A DNA stretch of 64,000 bases, from assembly GCA_921293015.1 (NCBI GenBank), contig OV121098.1:19401161-19465160 (forward strand), given 5' to 3'. Shown one piece after another: positions 37,746 through 46,983 of this stretch. The translations under genes and the position numbers were made by a program. This DNA is from Phorcus lineatus (taxonomy: Eukaryota > Mollusca > Gastropoda > Trochida > Trochidae). How positions within the stretch are numbered: the stretch's first letter is position 1; each line of letters opens with the position of its first letter. Under the pieces are notes generated by a model. The model saw nothing but the letters and a program-made list of their open reading frames with translations, ran no database searches and was not told where the DNA came from.

Positions 37746-37910
37746 CAATACTACCTCTTCAAGGATTTGGTAATACAGAGAACAGATTATTTAGAAATTC
37801 AGAATTTGAGAGAGATTTTACTAGAGTATTTCTTGCATAAGGTGTTAATATTCGAGATGACCACAGCTTCATCTGTAAACTTTCTTCATGGTTTATCTCG
37901 AGATTATAAA

Positions 37911-38178
37911 TACAGCTGCATGCCAAAAGTTTGTTCACACACCTGAATATACTTGTGCAAATATCATGTAATTTAAGATGCCTTTGAAGTATTGTAGCGT
38001 TGCGAAAAAAAAACGTATAATATTGAACTTTCAAAACAGATATGCAGATCCATTATTCTTTAAGGCAAGTGTTCGTCGTACCACCACAATTACCTGTAAC
38101 AGTTTTGGCAGGCCATTGAAGTGACCAGGGGTCAAAATTCCGAAAACACTAATTTGTATGTTTTCTCCATAAAATCCT
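37911..38178 (-). mobile_element. Same transposon family, copy D (inverted right half)
   Basis: The reverse complement matches copy B from GGATTTTATGGAG through TTTTGACCCC, CCTGCCAAAACTGTTAC, AATGGATCTGCA, TACTTCAAAGGCATCT and the GTGAACAAAC end. It lies head-on to copy C 165 bases away. Confidence 0.7.
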
Positions 38179-38997
38179 GTATATACGTGTAGTAATACCC
38201 AATAAGCATGTCTATATTTATGTTTTCCATGATGTATAGCGGTTAGAACAAAAAGGGTATTTTATCAGACAATGAAGGTATAGTCTTTCATTTCGTAACA
38301 ACTGAATGACGTAATCCGCTCTTCCCTGCTGCCCCATGGTAATCCGCTCTTCCCATGCGTCCATGATAACCCTTGATCTCCGTGCTATCCATCTACAAGG
38401 TGCGTCATTGACAACATATATTTTCTTGGCTATTGGCGATAATGTTTCTTCTAACGGAAACTGAAGTCGATTCTTCGAGTTCTTTTTAACAATAAGAAAT
38501 ATAGAAATCAAATGATTGTCGACTGTCGAGTGGCAGCGTTGTTTCACGTCAGATTATAGCGCCCTGTAGCATTTGTGACATTGGTTCACGTCAACCGTCT
38601 GTACCAGGTTCAGTGTAATACAGTTCAAACTAAATATTTCCTGGTGTACAGTCCATACAGTATGTTTATATAAGAGAATAAACAGTCACCATAAACGTTT
38701 ATAAAAGCAGCAAAGAAATAAATCTCCGGATTCAATCCTCCGCCATGCTTCCTGATCAATAATACCCATAATTCTTTGTGGAATTATAACCACGTGATAA
38801 GCCTTATATGCCTCTACCCCAATTTGTACTGTGATAATTTTAATTGGAGTTTAGTTTTGCCCTAAACTATTACTACGGTCCTCGTGCTTTAACTATTATA
38901 GTTCAAGTCAAAACTATACCTCATTATAAAACACATTGTGATAGAGCGAACTGTCGCCGAGTTTATGCATGAGAGACTCGGTGGAAACTAAATACCT
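38179..38997. other. Non-coding stretch
   Basis: A short direct repeat GTAATCCGCTCTTCCC occurs twice near 38311 and 38339 inside a minus-strand 109-codon frame without known motifs. Otherwise nothing recognised. Confidence 0.45.
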
Positions 38998-39125
38998 TTT
39001 CAAAGTCAACATATTACCGCAGTCAAAAGATCTTTCATTGAAAAATATATATCACCCGAGGTCCATTACATCTTGTTGTCTTTACAGAAAGTAAATGTCT
39101 CATTTCAAAGTATTTTTCTCAAAGG
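38998..39125 (+). repeat. Segmental duplication block (partner 28940-29065)
   Basis: Matches 28940-29065, upstream of the LTR of the gypsy-type element. The 39-kb copy also holds the internal retrotransposon sequence, which the 29-31 kb copy lacks. Confidence 0.6.
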
Positions 39126-39401
39126 CAAAACATTGTGCAATAGTAAAACTTTTACATGTATCTAATTCAGCATATCTTAAATACCATACATACCAAAAAC
39201 ATTTCCTCAACCACGTTTTCGTTGAGATAAGAGTGTCACGTGGTTCCAGGGTGCGTCCCTTTCCCCGCCTCTCTTCTAATGTATTTTTATGAAATGTTAC
39301 CAATTATTGTATATATCGAAAGTACATATTATGTTCTTTACATAAATGTATTGTTGTATTTTTTAAGTTAGATTGGTGAGGTCAATATACCTTTATTTCT
39401 C

Positions 39402-39683
39402 TGTTAACTAGTTGTTTCACCGTCTGGGTATTAGTAATGCTACCGTGATTCCCTAGTCTATGCAGTCTATTTGTTTATTCACGGGTAGTTGACTCCCCTA
39501 ATGAGTTGTTAACTCCTGTTTACGGGTAGCCAGTTGTCGTAACCAGTTATCGTCTTGTTTAGACTGCAAATAAATCACTTGATTCAGTCATTACTTCTCT
39601 ATTGGCTTGATTATTTTATTTTTATTATCTTTCTGCCGGATAAACGGGTCTCGTCTGAGTTTAGATTTCGTTACAACGTTACA
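39402..39683 (+). repeat. Probable 5' LTR of the gypsy-type element
   Basis: It begins at a TGTTAAC and ends in GTTACA, 12 bases before the primer-binding site. A diverged copy at 30773-30980 shares TTTATTCACGGGTAG, TTTACGGGTA, ATCGTCTTGTTTA, ACGGGTCTC and TTTAGATTTCGTTAC in the same order. The exact 5' edge is a guess from the TG rule and the limit of that similarity. Confidence 0.6.
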
Positions 39684-39695
39684 GGAGGTAGAAAT

Positions 39696-39713
39696 TGGGG
39701 GCTCGTCCGGGAT
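39696..39713 (+). promoter_or_regulatory. tRNA-Pro primer-binding site
   Basis: TGGGGGCTCGTCCGGGAT is an exact 18-base complement of the 3' end of tRNA-Pro, the primer also used by murine-leukaemia-type retroviruses. It lies just after the LTR and 123 bases before the gag ATG, where a minus-strand primer site should be. Confidence 0.93.
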
Positions 39714-39836
39714 TATTCAATTCTATGATATCTTATGTTGTAGTTGTTAGATATAGGTCTTCTTTGACCACTTGGGTTTATTTTAGCCATTGTTTAGAGA
39801 GTTATCAGGTCGAAGTGAGGTGATTTGTTTTGCATT

Positions 39837-40910
39837 ATGGCTGATTCAGGTGAGCCATCTGTAGCGCAGATAAAGCGTATGTCTAAGGATCAGTTTTGTA
39901 AGCTATCTTTAGGAGAAGGTTTAGGAGTTCGGCAGATTAGGGACCACATTATTGATGTGTTATAGTCAAACGAGCAGGAGATATATGTAATGGATGATCA
40001 AGGTAGTGCTAGCTCGGAGGTTTTTTCTCACTCAGAAAGGGTAGAGTTAAAGAAGCTAGAACTAGAGGCGAAGAAGTTAGAGATGCAGCAGGAAGCTAAA
40101 CGTTTAGAGTTGCAGCAGGAAGCTAAACGTTTAGAGTTGCAGCAGGAAGCTAAACGTTTAGAGTTGCAGCAGGAAGCTAAACGTTTAGAGTTGCAACAGG
40201 AAGCTAAACGTTTAGAGTTGCAGCAGGAAGCTAAACGTTTAGAGTTGCAGCAGGAAGCTAAACGTTTAGAGTTGCAGCAGGAAGCTAAACGTTTAGAGTT
40301 GCAGCAGGAAGCTAAACGTTTAGAGTTGCAGCAGGAAGCTAAACGTTTAGAGTTGCAGCAGGAAGCTAAACGTTTAGAGTTGCAGCAGGAAGCTAAACGT
40401 TTAGAGTTGCAGCAGGAAGCTAAACGTTTAGAGTTGCAGCAGGAAGCTAAACGTTTAGAGTTGCAGCAGGAAGCTAAACGTTTAGAGTTGCAGCAGGAAG
40501 CTAAACGTTTAGAGTTGCAGCAGAAAGCTAAACGTTCAGAGATGCAGCAGGAAGCTAAACGTTTAGAGTTGCAGCAGGAAGCTAAACGTTAAGAGTTGCA
40601 GCAGGAAGCTAAACGTTTAGAGATGCAGCAGGAGTTCGAAGGTAAACGTTCAGAGATGCAGCAGGAAGCTAAACGTTCAGAAATGCAGCAGGAATCTAAA
40701 CGTTTAGAGATGCAGCAGGTAGCTAAACGTTTAGAGCTTGAGAGGCAGGAAAGGCAAGAGATTAGAACGTTGGAGGCAGAACAGGAGGCTAAAAGGTTAG
40801 AGACAGAACAATAGGCTAGACTTTACAGGCAGAGGAGAGAAGGCAGGCTCAGGAGCACGAGTTCCGACTCCGAGAGCTTGAGTTACGACGACGTTAGCGC
40901 TCCAGTTACT
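39837..40910 (+). pseudogene. gag N-terminal part (coiled-coil repeat region), with premature stops
   Basis: The frame opens at ATG 39837 (M-A-D-S-G-E), hits TAG at codon 44, and reads on in frame to 39990, where the long open frame starts. From 40077 to 40589 there are 19 consecutive units of nine residues, mostly L-E-L-Q-Q-E-A-K-R, which should form an extended charged coiled coil. A T-to-A change in a repeat unit makes TAA at 40590-40592. The same frame then continues with more diverged units to TAG at 40812, and a shifted frame continues with R-E/R-L-rich sequence to about 40905. Long charged coils between the N-terminus and capsid-like part are typical of gag in this group of invertebrate elements. 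No intact product is possible. Confidence 0.8.
40077..40589 (+). repeat. 27-bp in-frame minisatellite in gag (19 units)
   Basis: Nineteen units of 27 bases encode L-E-(L/M)-Q-Q-E-A-K-R. Fifteen units give an identical protein sequence and are almost identical in DNA, with a synonymous cag-to-caa change near 40196. The first unit and the last three differ. Further imperfect units follow to about 40810. Confidence 0.97.
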
Positions 40911-41225
40911 TCTTGTCTTACTGCGAGATGCTAGTATTTGTTTTTACATCCCCCGAAGTAACTTTTAGCATAGCCAAAACCTGCCATGACATTTTAGTTA
41001 AAAGACGTGATATTTTATATGAATGATTTATGTATATATTAGCTCTATTTTCTGTATATATTTTGTCCTGTTTTAATATTGTTTAAGTGTATTGATGACA
41101 TTTTTATGCAAATAGTCTCTCATAAGTCGCTGAGCGATTGGTCGTTGTGTATATCTTATATATTTTATGTATTTTAGTGTACAACGAGTGAGACTCAAAT
41201 AAAATATTCTGTCTGTCTGTCTGTC
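40910..41225 (+). mobile_element. LINE 3' end inserted in gag, with (TCTG)n tail
   Basis: Gag-like sequence stops near 40905 and resumes near 41245 (Y-R-S-L-P-N-F-D). Between them is an AT-rich non-coding segment ending GAGACTCAAATAAAATATT followed by (TCTG)n. A similar GAGACT...AATAAA end with a short repeat tail occurs at 57731-57760, so both look like 3' ends of one non-LTR retrotransposon family. The 5' edge is approximate. Confidence 0.6.
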
Positions 41226-41244
41226 TTCTTTGTTTAAGATTAAT

Positions 41245-41885
41245 GAGTGCTATAGGTCGCTTCCTAACTTTGATGAGGTGGATGTAGAAGGTTTCTTTGA
41301 GCAGTTTGAAAGGAGTTGGAATGGCCTAGGGAGTTTTGGCATATTTTAGTTCAGTCCAAGTTCCGAGGCAAGGATACCGTAGCATTCAATGCGCTGAGTG
41401 ACGAACAGGCTAAGAATTTTCAGCAGGTTAAAGCTTCTATTCTTCGTCCAGCAGTTTCGTTCGGTTAAAAATTAGAGTCTGAAACTTATGCTGAGTTTAT
41501 CTCTAAGAAAGTGGTATTTTTGAAAAGTGGTTAAGGTCCGAGTCATTCAAGGAGTTGTCTGAACTTAGAGAGTTGATTTTGTTAGAAGAGGTAAAGAATC
41601 ATATGTCTCTTGGCCTAAGGTTATTGTTGTCAGAGCAGAGATTCTGAGTTTGTCTACAGCAGGTGAGGTCGCAGATAACTATGTTCTGGCTCACATGAAT
41701 ACTGCTCAGTTCAAGGGTTCTCACTCCAAGTCTAGTGTTCAGTCTGGTAGTCATGGTAACCATAGTGGAAAGGTTATATTAAGTTTCAGCCAAGTTGGTG
41801 AGAGTAGACCTAGGTGTAGTTATTGTTCAATGACGAATCATACAGTTAAGACTTGTTTCAGCGCACGAGGGATAGTGCTTCAGCT
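41245..41885 (+). pseudogene. gag capsid-like and zinc-knuckle relic
   Basis: Reading across several stops and frameshifts gives capsid-like blocks: F-D-x-x-D-V-E-x-F-F-x-x-F-E near 41265-41310, a K-x-R-G-K-D-x-x-A-F-N-A-L-S block near 41355-41400, and an E-L-R-E-L-I-L-L-E-E block near 41560-41590. These are followed by A-D-N-Y-V-L-A-H near 41666 and a CCHC zinc knuckle C-x2-C-x4-H-x4-C near 41818-41857. The knuckle is intact although the gene is not. This order is that of Ty3/gypsy gag with an LEE-type capsid region. Confidence 0.75.
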
Positions 41886-41899
41886 ATAGGTCTTGTTAA

Positions 41900-42235
41900 G
41901 GTATCTCGGCCTTCGTCAGTTCCTGACAAGTATTTACATTCTGGCTCAGTTTCTGTAAGCAAGCATGGCCAGTCTATTGCAGTGTCAATTTATAGGGATA
42001 CAGCCGTTTTCAAGATGCTTGTCCTGTCTTCTGTTTTGACTAATCCAATTAAGTCGGCTACTTGTGATTACGTAGTTGTTAGTTGGATAGGCGAGAAAGC
42101 TTTGTCTGTTACCTTACACAGGGTGTGGCTCAATAGTGGGTTTGTATAAGGTGAAGTTATTGTTGGTGTTGGTGACGAGTTGCCACTCACAGGAGTTGAT
42201 GTGTTGCTAAGTAATGATTTGGCTTCTAGTTGTTG
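41900..42235 (+). pseudogene. Retrotransposon aspartic-protease-like relic
   Basis: A short frame after the zinc knuckle contains Y-R-D-T-A in place of the family's R-D-T-G-A active-site loop, so the loop glycine is missing. Downstream, after stops, a G-V-D-V-L-L-S-N-D-L-A block matches the flap-to-C-terminal L-L-x-N-D-L signature of invertebrate gypsy proteases. The copy is non-functional. Confidence 0.6.
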
Positions 42236-42411
42236 ACGACGGCTAATGATCGTTTTGATGGGAGCGCACAGTTAGGATATTTCAAGGCAGGGTCTCCCCA
42301 TCCGCAAGTCCTCTTTTAAGGCCACGTTTGGTCAATATACGGTTAGGAGTAGGGTAAGTGAAGACAAATACGTGATGAATACTACAGATAGAAGGGAAGA
42401 AAATAGGGGTT

Positions 42412-42630
42412 TTGCTTTGCCATTCAACTGAGAGCGTTCCAGGCGAGACATACTGTTCACCTCGCGAACTCGCACTAACCCGACGCCACCAGACTCCAGA
42501 GTTGCAAACTGAGCAAGCTAACATCCCTGCAGAGAGGAGCCAACACACGTCATCTCGACAACGACGATCTCCACAGCCAGACGAACAGAGCCCCAAATTA
42601 CACCTTGTTCCCTGCAATAACTTCATTTAG
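42412..42630 (+). other. Open frame, possible C-terminal tail of pol
   Basis: A 72-residue open frame rich in Arg, Ser, Pro and Gln, with no recognisable fold. Its place at the end of the retrotransposon relic and its low complexity are compatible with a pol or integrase tail, but nothing proves it. The opposite strand is also open here. Confidence 0.25.
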
Positions 42631-42824
42631 ATCGAGTCATGTCTGTGTGTGCTCATTACGTACTTTTAATTTGTAAGAAATATATCGTGAAAAAATTATT
42701 TGATATATTTCTTTGAGAGTTTTTCTTTTCTCAACAATTCCTTACAGCAGAAGAACTCCATGTATGGTAAAACACCGATTAAAATGTGTTCATTGATCGT
42801 GATGAACCTATAAACATTCTACAA

Positions 42825-43090
42825 CACAAGAACGACTCTGTCAGGTACTGATTCTTGTTACGTAATGTAAGCACAAGCTTTCCGCATCAGTGAGAACATG
42901 AGTGAAGTGTTAAATCCTAAAATAACTTGTGTGCTCACATAAATTTTATACAGGCAGTTTTTTAATTTTAATTGTCGTGGAAGAAATTGTCACAAGAGTC
43001 AGTTCAAAGGCATTGGTACTGGTTCCCTCTGACTGAATTGATAAAGTGTGTTACTCTCACCCGGAGTTTGAATACACTTGCTGTGATAAT
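42825..43090 (+). repeat. Dispersed repeat with tRNA-like region, copy 2
   Basis: Partner of 31045-31310 in the same orientation. At its end CTCTGACTGAATTGATAAAG and CACCCGGAGTTTGAATAC look like degenerate A and B boxes. Confidence 0.55.
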
Positions 43091-43243
43091 TTCCATTTCC
43101 ATTTAGAGTCCATTGACCCTTTTTATCATCTTCATAATAACAAAACTCTATCATTTTGACAGAACTATTCTAATTTAGGGTGAACATAAGTAAAGAACAA
43201 TTTAGATATTTACAGAAATGTCCACTGCAATATTTTTCAACTG

Positions 43244-43274
43244 TGACGTCATCACACAAATATTCGTGACGTCA
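43244..43274. promoter_or_regulatory. Paired CRE palindromes
   Basis: TGACGTCA occurs at 43244-43251 and 43267-43274. A third is at 44332-44339. This is the full consensus site of CREB/ATF proteins. No gene start was found nearby, so function is unproven. Confidence 0.4.
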
Positions 43275-44059
43275 CTCTAGCGAGTCGTCGCAAAAGAGAT
43301 TGATTAGAAATAGGATAGTGTTTTGTCATAAAGTTTTTTTTGAAACCATGGGGAAAAAAGACAGTATATATTTACAGTTCAAGGCGTGTAAATAATCAAT
43401 CTGCAAGTTATTAAAATAGACCTTAAAATATTTTTAATATTATTAATTGCAATGATAATTTCAAAACACATTCATTCGAAATCGCACTCCGTGAAAGATA
43501 GCTTTGTTCCTGTAGCAGAAATAAAATAATGCTCCATCATAACTCATCATCTCATATCACCATATCATCATGTACATTTTAACTATCCTCATTTGTAATA
43601 GAAGAATTATTTTTATTAATTATTCTTATGTAACCAATAATGGAAAAGGTATTTCTTCATATAAAATATTCCTGTCCTTTTCTTCTTTGTATGACTTTAT
43701 GATAAAATTCATTCCAATCTAAAGAAATATTTCCGAGCAAAGATACTTTCTGAAACAGATAAAAGAGTTATTTATTTCATCAAAAAAATTCATCATAAAA
43801 TATCTTTTTATTACATATCGATGTCATTTTCTTCATCAAAGCCATTATCTTGCAATCTTACATTTGTGTACCGTGGCCGAAGTGGCGAGGCAATATCTTC
43901 CCGATTCCAGTTTTATCAGGCGAGACGATATATTATGTGAGTATTGCGAAGGAACCTGCGAGACGATTATTATCACTACAAAATGTATACCACGGCTGCG
44001 ATACAATACGTATGAGGCTACTGCTAAGTTGATTTTATAGTGTCTTCGACAGTTGGGTC

Positions 44060-44110
44060 GTCCCTACCTACTTCGGGCATGCGCAGTGGACACTTCCGTT
44101 CAGCCACACT
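44060..44110. promoter_or_regulatory. Promoter-like NRF1/ETS motif pair
   Basis: GCATGCGCAGT (44077-44087) matches the core of the NRF1 site, and CACTTCCGT (44091-44099) is an ETS-type site four bases away. This pairing is characteristic of housekeeping promoters. The local sequence is more GC-rich than average. The gene driven, if any, is unknown. Confidence 0.35.
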
Positions 44111-44819
44111 CTCAATGGTCCCATTTTTATCTAAACGATGTGGTGCAAAATCAGCCAGATAAACATTCCCTTACTCATATCGCAGTAACATGGTTTGTGT
44201 TCGGCTGACAAAAGAATACTTACAGACATAGCGTTAAGGTCAAATAAATAAATAGCAATTGCTTTGCGTCAATCTGATTCGCTAAACACGGTAATAGAAG
44301 TTCAGTTCATACCTCCATAAACTTAATTTCGTGACGTCACATCATTTTAAGCCACGCCCATCGACGGAACTATTTGAAAACGAGTTACGTTTTTCTAAAA
44401 ATAGCAACACTTTGTGCAATGCCACTTCTTGAAAGTATGTAAATAAAATATTAACATAATTCAGTTTTAAATAATTATTGTTGTCAAAGGTTCTAAAGGT
44501 AGTCCTTTTCATAGTAAACAAGAGAGCTCTATCAGAAATTACAACCGATCGTGTTACACCCCACAGAAGGCAAATGTCATTGTTCAATGCTCTCGCGGCC
44601 GTTGCAGGGAGGTTGGCAAAGTATTGTCGTTAAGTTCATGAACAGAGTTAAGCTTGGCTCCTCAAAAAGTTTAAGAACTGTGTGCTGTTTAATAAGATTC
44701 CGTTAGATCGAGATCATAACACCACCAGTATATGGCATCTATGAAAGTAAATTCGGCTGGTTTCCTCTCCGAGTTCTACGTTCGCGATTTGTGTTTACAA
44801 CTGTGAGAACTAGCAATGT

Positions 44820-45000
44820 CAAGGCCACGTGTGACGGACGTCCGATAAGTTCATGGCCACGTGCGTTGTAGATTTTCATTGGCTGGTGAACGTTTTGTAG
44901 GCGGGGCTAGGGATCCGATGACGTTTTGATTGACATTTTATCTCTTTCATGCTGTTGAGCGTTGAATTCATTCGCGTATATAGTGCAGCTCTATTTGGTG
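44820..45000 (+). promoter_or_regulatory. Promoter-like region
   Basis: It holds two CACGTG E-boxes (near 44825 and 44858), an inverted CCAAT box (ATTGGCT, 44878-44884), a GC box (GGCGGGGC, 44900-44907), GATGACGTTTTG (CRE-half-like) and TATATAG (44978-44984) about 30 bases before 45010. The arrangement suggests a plus-strand promoter. The nearest plus-strand gene is the Crypton-derived gene, 2 kb away beyond the palindrome. Confidence 0.35.
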
Positions 45001-45063
45001 CAAATATGTATATTTAAAGCAATAAAATGTTTTAAAAACAACTAGTATGTATATATTTATTTA

Positions 45064-45222
45064 TAAGAATTGACTTCAACATTTATTAAGTTCATGGAGG
45101 TATAAACTTAAAAACCGATGTGCAAACTCGGCGTAAATCCGCTACGCGGATTCACACAGTTTGCACATCGGTTTTTAAGTTTATACCTCCATGAACTTAA
45201 TAAATGTTGAAGTCAATTCTTA
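45064..45222. mobile_element. 159-bp nearly perfect foldback element
   Basis: The arms 45064-45128 and 45158-45222 are perfect inverted copies of 65 bases. The central spacer contains a second palindrome, AATCCGC/GCGGATT (45136-45152). A fragment of the same sequence (ACCTCCATAAACTTAAT) lies at 44311-44327. Confidence 0.93.
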
Positions 45223-45256
45223 AGAATTTTTCCTTACCATATTATTCATGTTGGTG

Positions 45257-45330
45257 GGGTGATTTGAGGTTTTACGCCGCTTTCAAGAGTATTACCCATA
45301 CATCACGGCTGGTATTATAACTGCAGGACA
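45257..45330 (-). mobile_element. SINE body fragment
   Basis: GGTGATTTGAGGTTTTACGC and CAAGAGTATT match the SINE at 9455-9582 over about 40 bases. The following sequence contains CATCACGGC, a motif often found in this SINE family. The tRNA-like head is not recognisable. Confidence 0.55.
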
Positions 45331-45784
45331 AAAACTCTTAACACTAATTTAGGCATGTAGTGCGGTGAAACGTGCGGGGTCGGCTGGATGTACCGAATTA
45401 TGATTGGTGCTCCGCCGAAATTTACGTCAACGTAAATCAGTTCTGTACTGCAGACAAATTTGCAGAGCGGGATTCGCTATTGACAGATAAAACATTTAAG
45501 TTACTGACGGACCGTATCATTCTTTGGAAGGTTTGGAGGATTCGACCGCATTTTTATTGGATAATAATGACTCTCAAAGAAATTATTTAAGGCGTCAGTG
45601 ACGACGAGCATGTACGTTCTTATACAATTTAACGAATCATTAGAAAGGCCATGGGGCATTACACTCATTACAATGAAAAATTTAGCTGATATGCGTTTAC
45701 CAATGTTATTTCTACCGAAACGATGATTTGAAAATACATTTTATGCACTGGCTGCGCCATATATAGAACCGTACAAAGAAGTAT
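45331..45784 (+). other. Short open frame and non-coding DNA
   Basis: A 72-codon plus-strand frame (45372-45590) lies downstream of the promoter-like region. It has no recognisable motif but a slightly raised GC content. It could be a 5' exon; evidence is weak. Confidence 0.2.
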
Positions 45785-45990
45785 CTCCTAAGTAAAAGAT
45801 GTTATGTCCCACGTAGGAGAAACAAAGTCCTAGTAGGAGATACATGTAAAAAGTAAGAAATGCTAGTTCCTGCGCAGAAGATACTAGGTCCTCCATAGGA
45901 GACTGTGTGTCGTACATAGCAGATATAAAGTCCTACAATGGACTTCGCATCTGTTATGTAGAATGTAACCTCCTACATGTATGAGCGAGA
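45785..45990. repeat. Degenerate ~21-bp minisatellite with internal dyads
   Basis: About nine imperfect units of 19-22 bases follow the pattern GTCCTAC.TAGGAGATA.TA, many with TCCTA/TAGGA inside the unit. The last units form the outer end of the large palindrome that follows. Confidence 0.75.
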
Positions 45991-46703
45991 TAGCGGTGTG
46001 TATAAAGTTGTTTTAATCTTGGCATTAATACGCTTATGTAGAGTTGCCAGATTTCCTTATGGTGTTAGATGAGTAATTCAAATCATTTATGACTACTAGC
46101 TGACATCTGTAAAATGATTAATGTTTATAGAAATGTACCGGCAGCCTTTAATGTTTAAAAGAAGACATATACTATGTCCTCATATTATATATATACTTCA
46201 TCTTCTTCTTTTTGATATATATATATATATATATAACATGATTAATGTTTATAGAAATGTACCGGCAGCCTTTAATGTTTAAAAGAAGACATATACTATG
46301 TCCTCATATTATATATATACTTCATCTTCTTCTTTTTGATATATCAAAAAGAAGAAGATGAAGTATATATATAATATGAGGACATAGTATATGTCTTCTT
46401 TTAAACATTAAAGGCTGCCGGTACATATATCAAAAAGAAGAAGATGAAGTATATATATAATATGAGGACATAGTATATGTCTTCTTTTAAACATTAAAGG
46501 CTGCCGGTACATTTCTATAAACATTAATCATTTTACAGATGTCAGCTAGTAGTCATAAATGATTTGAATTACTCATCTAACACCATAAGGAAATCTGGCA
46601 ACTCTACATAAGCGTATTAATGCCAAGATTAAAACAACTTTATACACACAGCTATCTCGCTCATACATGTAGGAGGTTACATTCTACATAACAGATGCGA
46701 AGT

Positions 46704-46707
<4 letters not shown>
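45938..46707. repeat. 770-bp nearly perfect palindrome with nested duplication
   Basis: The left arm starts ATGGACTTCGCATCTG (45938) and is mirrored by the end of the right arm (46707). The centre is GATATATC at 46338-46345. The arms are almost identical, with a single clear difference seen (GCGGTGTG against GCTGTGTG in reverse complement). Each arm contains its innermost ~90 bases twice, with a 124-base period on the left and 86 on the right, which accounts for the 38-base asymmetry. No open frame is seen. It could be a foldback element, a recent inverted duplication or an assembly artefact. Confidence 0.9.

Positions 46708-46762
<55 letters not shown>
46705..46762. repeat. (AT)n microsatellite
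   Basis: About 58 bases of alternating AT directly follow the palindrome's right arm. Shorter TA runs lie at 6836-6850, 11690-11710 and 46215-46234. Confidence 0.97.
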
Positions 46763-46763
<1 letters not shown>

Positions 46764-46983
46764 TATTGGGCAATGTTATTCTATTAGAATATATGCTTTT
46801 ATGAAATTGCATTGATGAATATTCATTTTATTCAAGATTTGATATAGGATGAGTCATATCTTTATTAAAAATATGTACTAAAATGGACATGTCTAACATT
46901 AGAGACGAATGTAATGAAACTTACACAATGACAAATGGTGACAATTTCAAGAAGACATCTGTTCATTTGCGCCATCAGACATC

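Larger units (their letters stand above)
39402..42630 (+). mobile_element. Degenerate Ty3/gypsy-type LTR retrotransposon (5' LTR, PBS, gag and protease relic)
   Basis: Parts in order: a probable 5' LTR (39402-39683), a primer-binding site (39696-39713), a leader, a gag starting at 39837 and broken by stops and frameshifts, a LINE 3'-end insertion (about 40910-41225), the rest of gag with a CCHC zinc knuckle, and an aspartic-protease-like relic (about 41975-42235). No reverse transcriptase, RNase H or integrase core can be read; a proline- and arginine-rich open tail at 42412-42630 could be the end of pol but is not recognisable. No 3' LTR is seen before 43100. The element is dead and internally deleted. 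The clade is inferred from gag and protease layout. Confidence 0.8.

Noticed and set aside
40077..40810. CRISPR-like regular repeats
   Set aside because: Units are contiguous without spacers and in coding frame, in a eukaryotic retrotransposon.
41650..41889. A cellular zinc-finger protein
   Set aside because: The CCHC knuckle lies downstream of capsid-like gag sequence and upstream of a protease relic, so it belongs to the retrotransposon.
42282..42626. Minus-strand 114-codon frame with several Cys
   Set aside because: It overlaps the retrotransposon tail and has no recognisable fold; more likely chance in GC-richer DNA.
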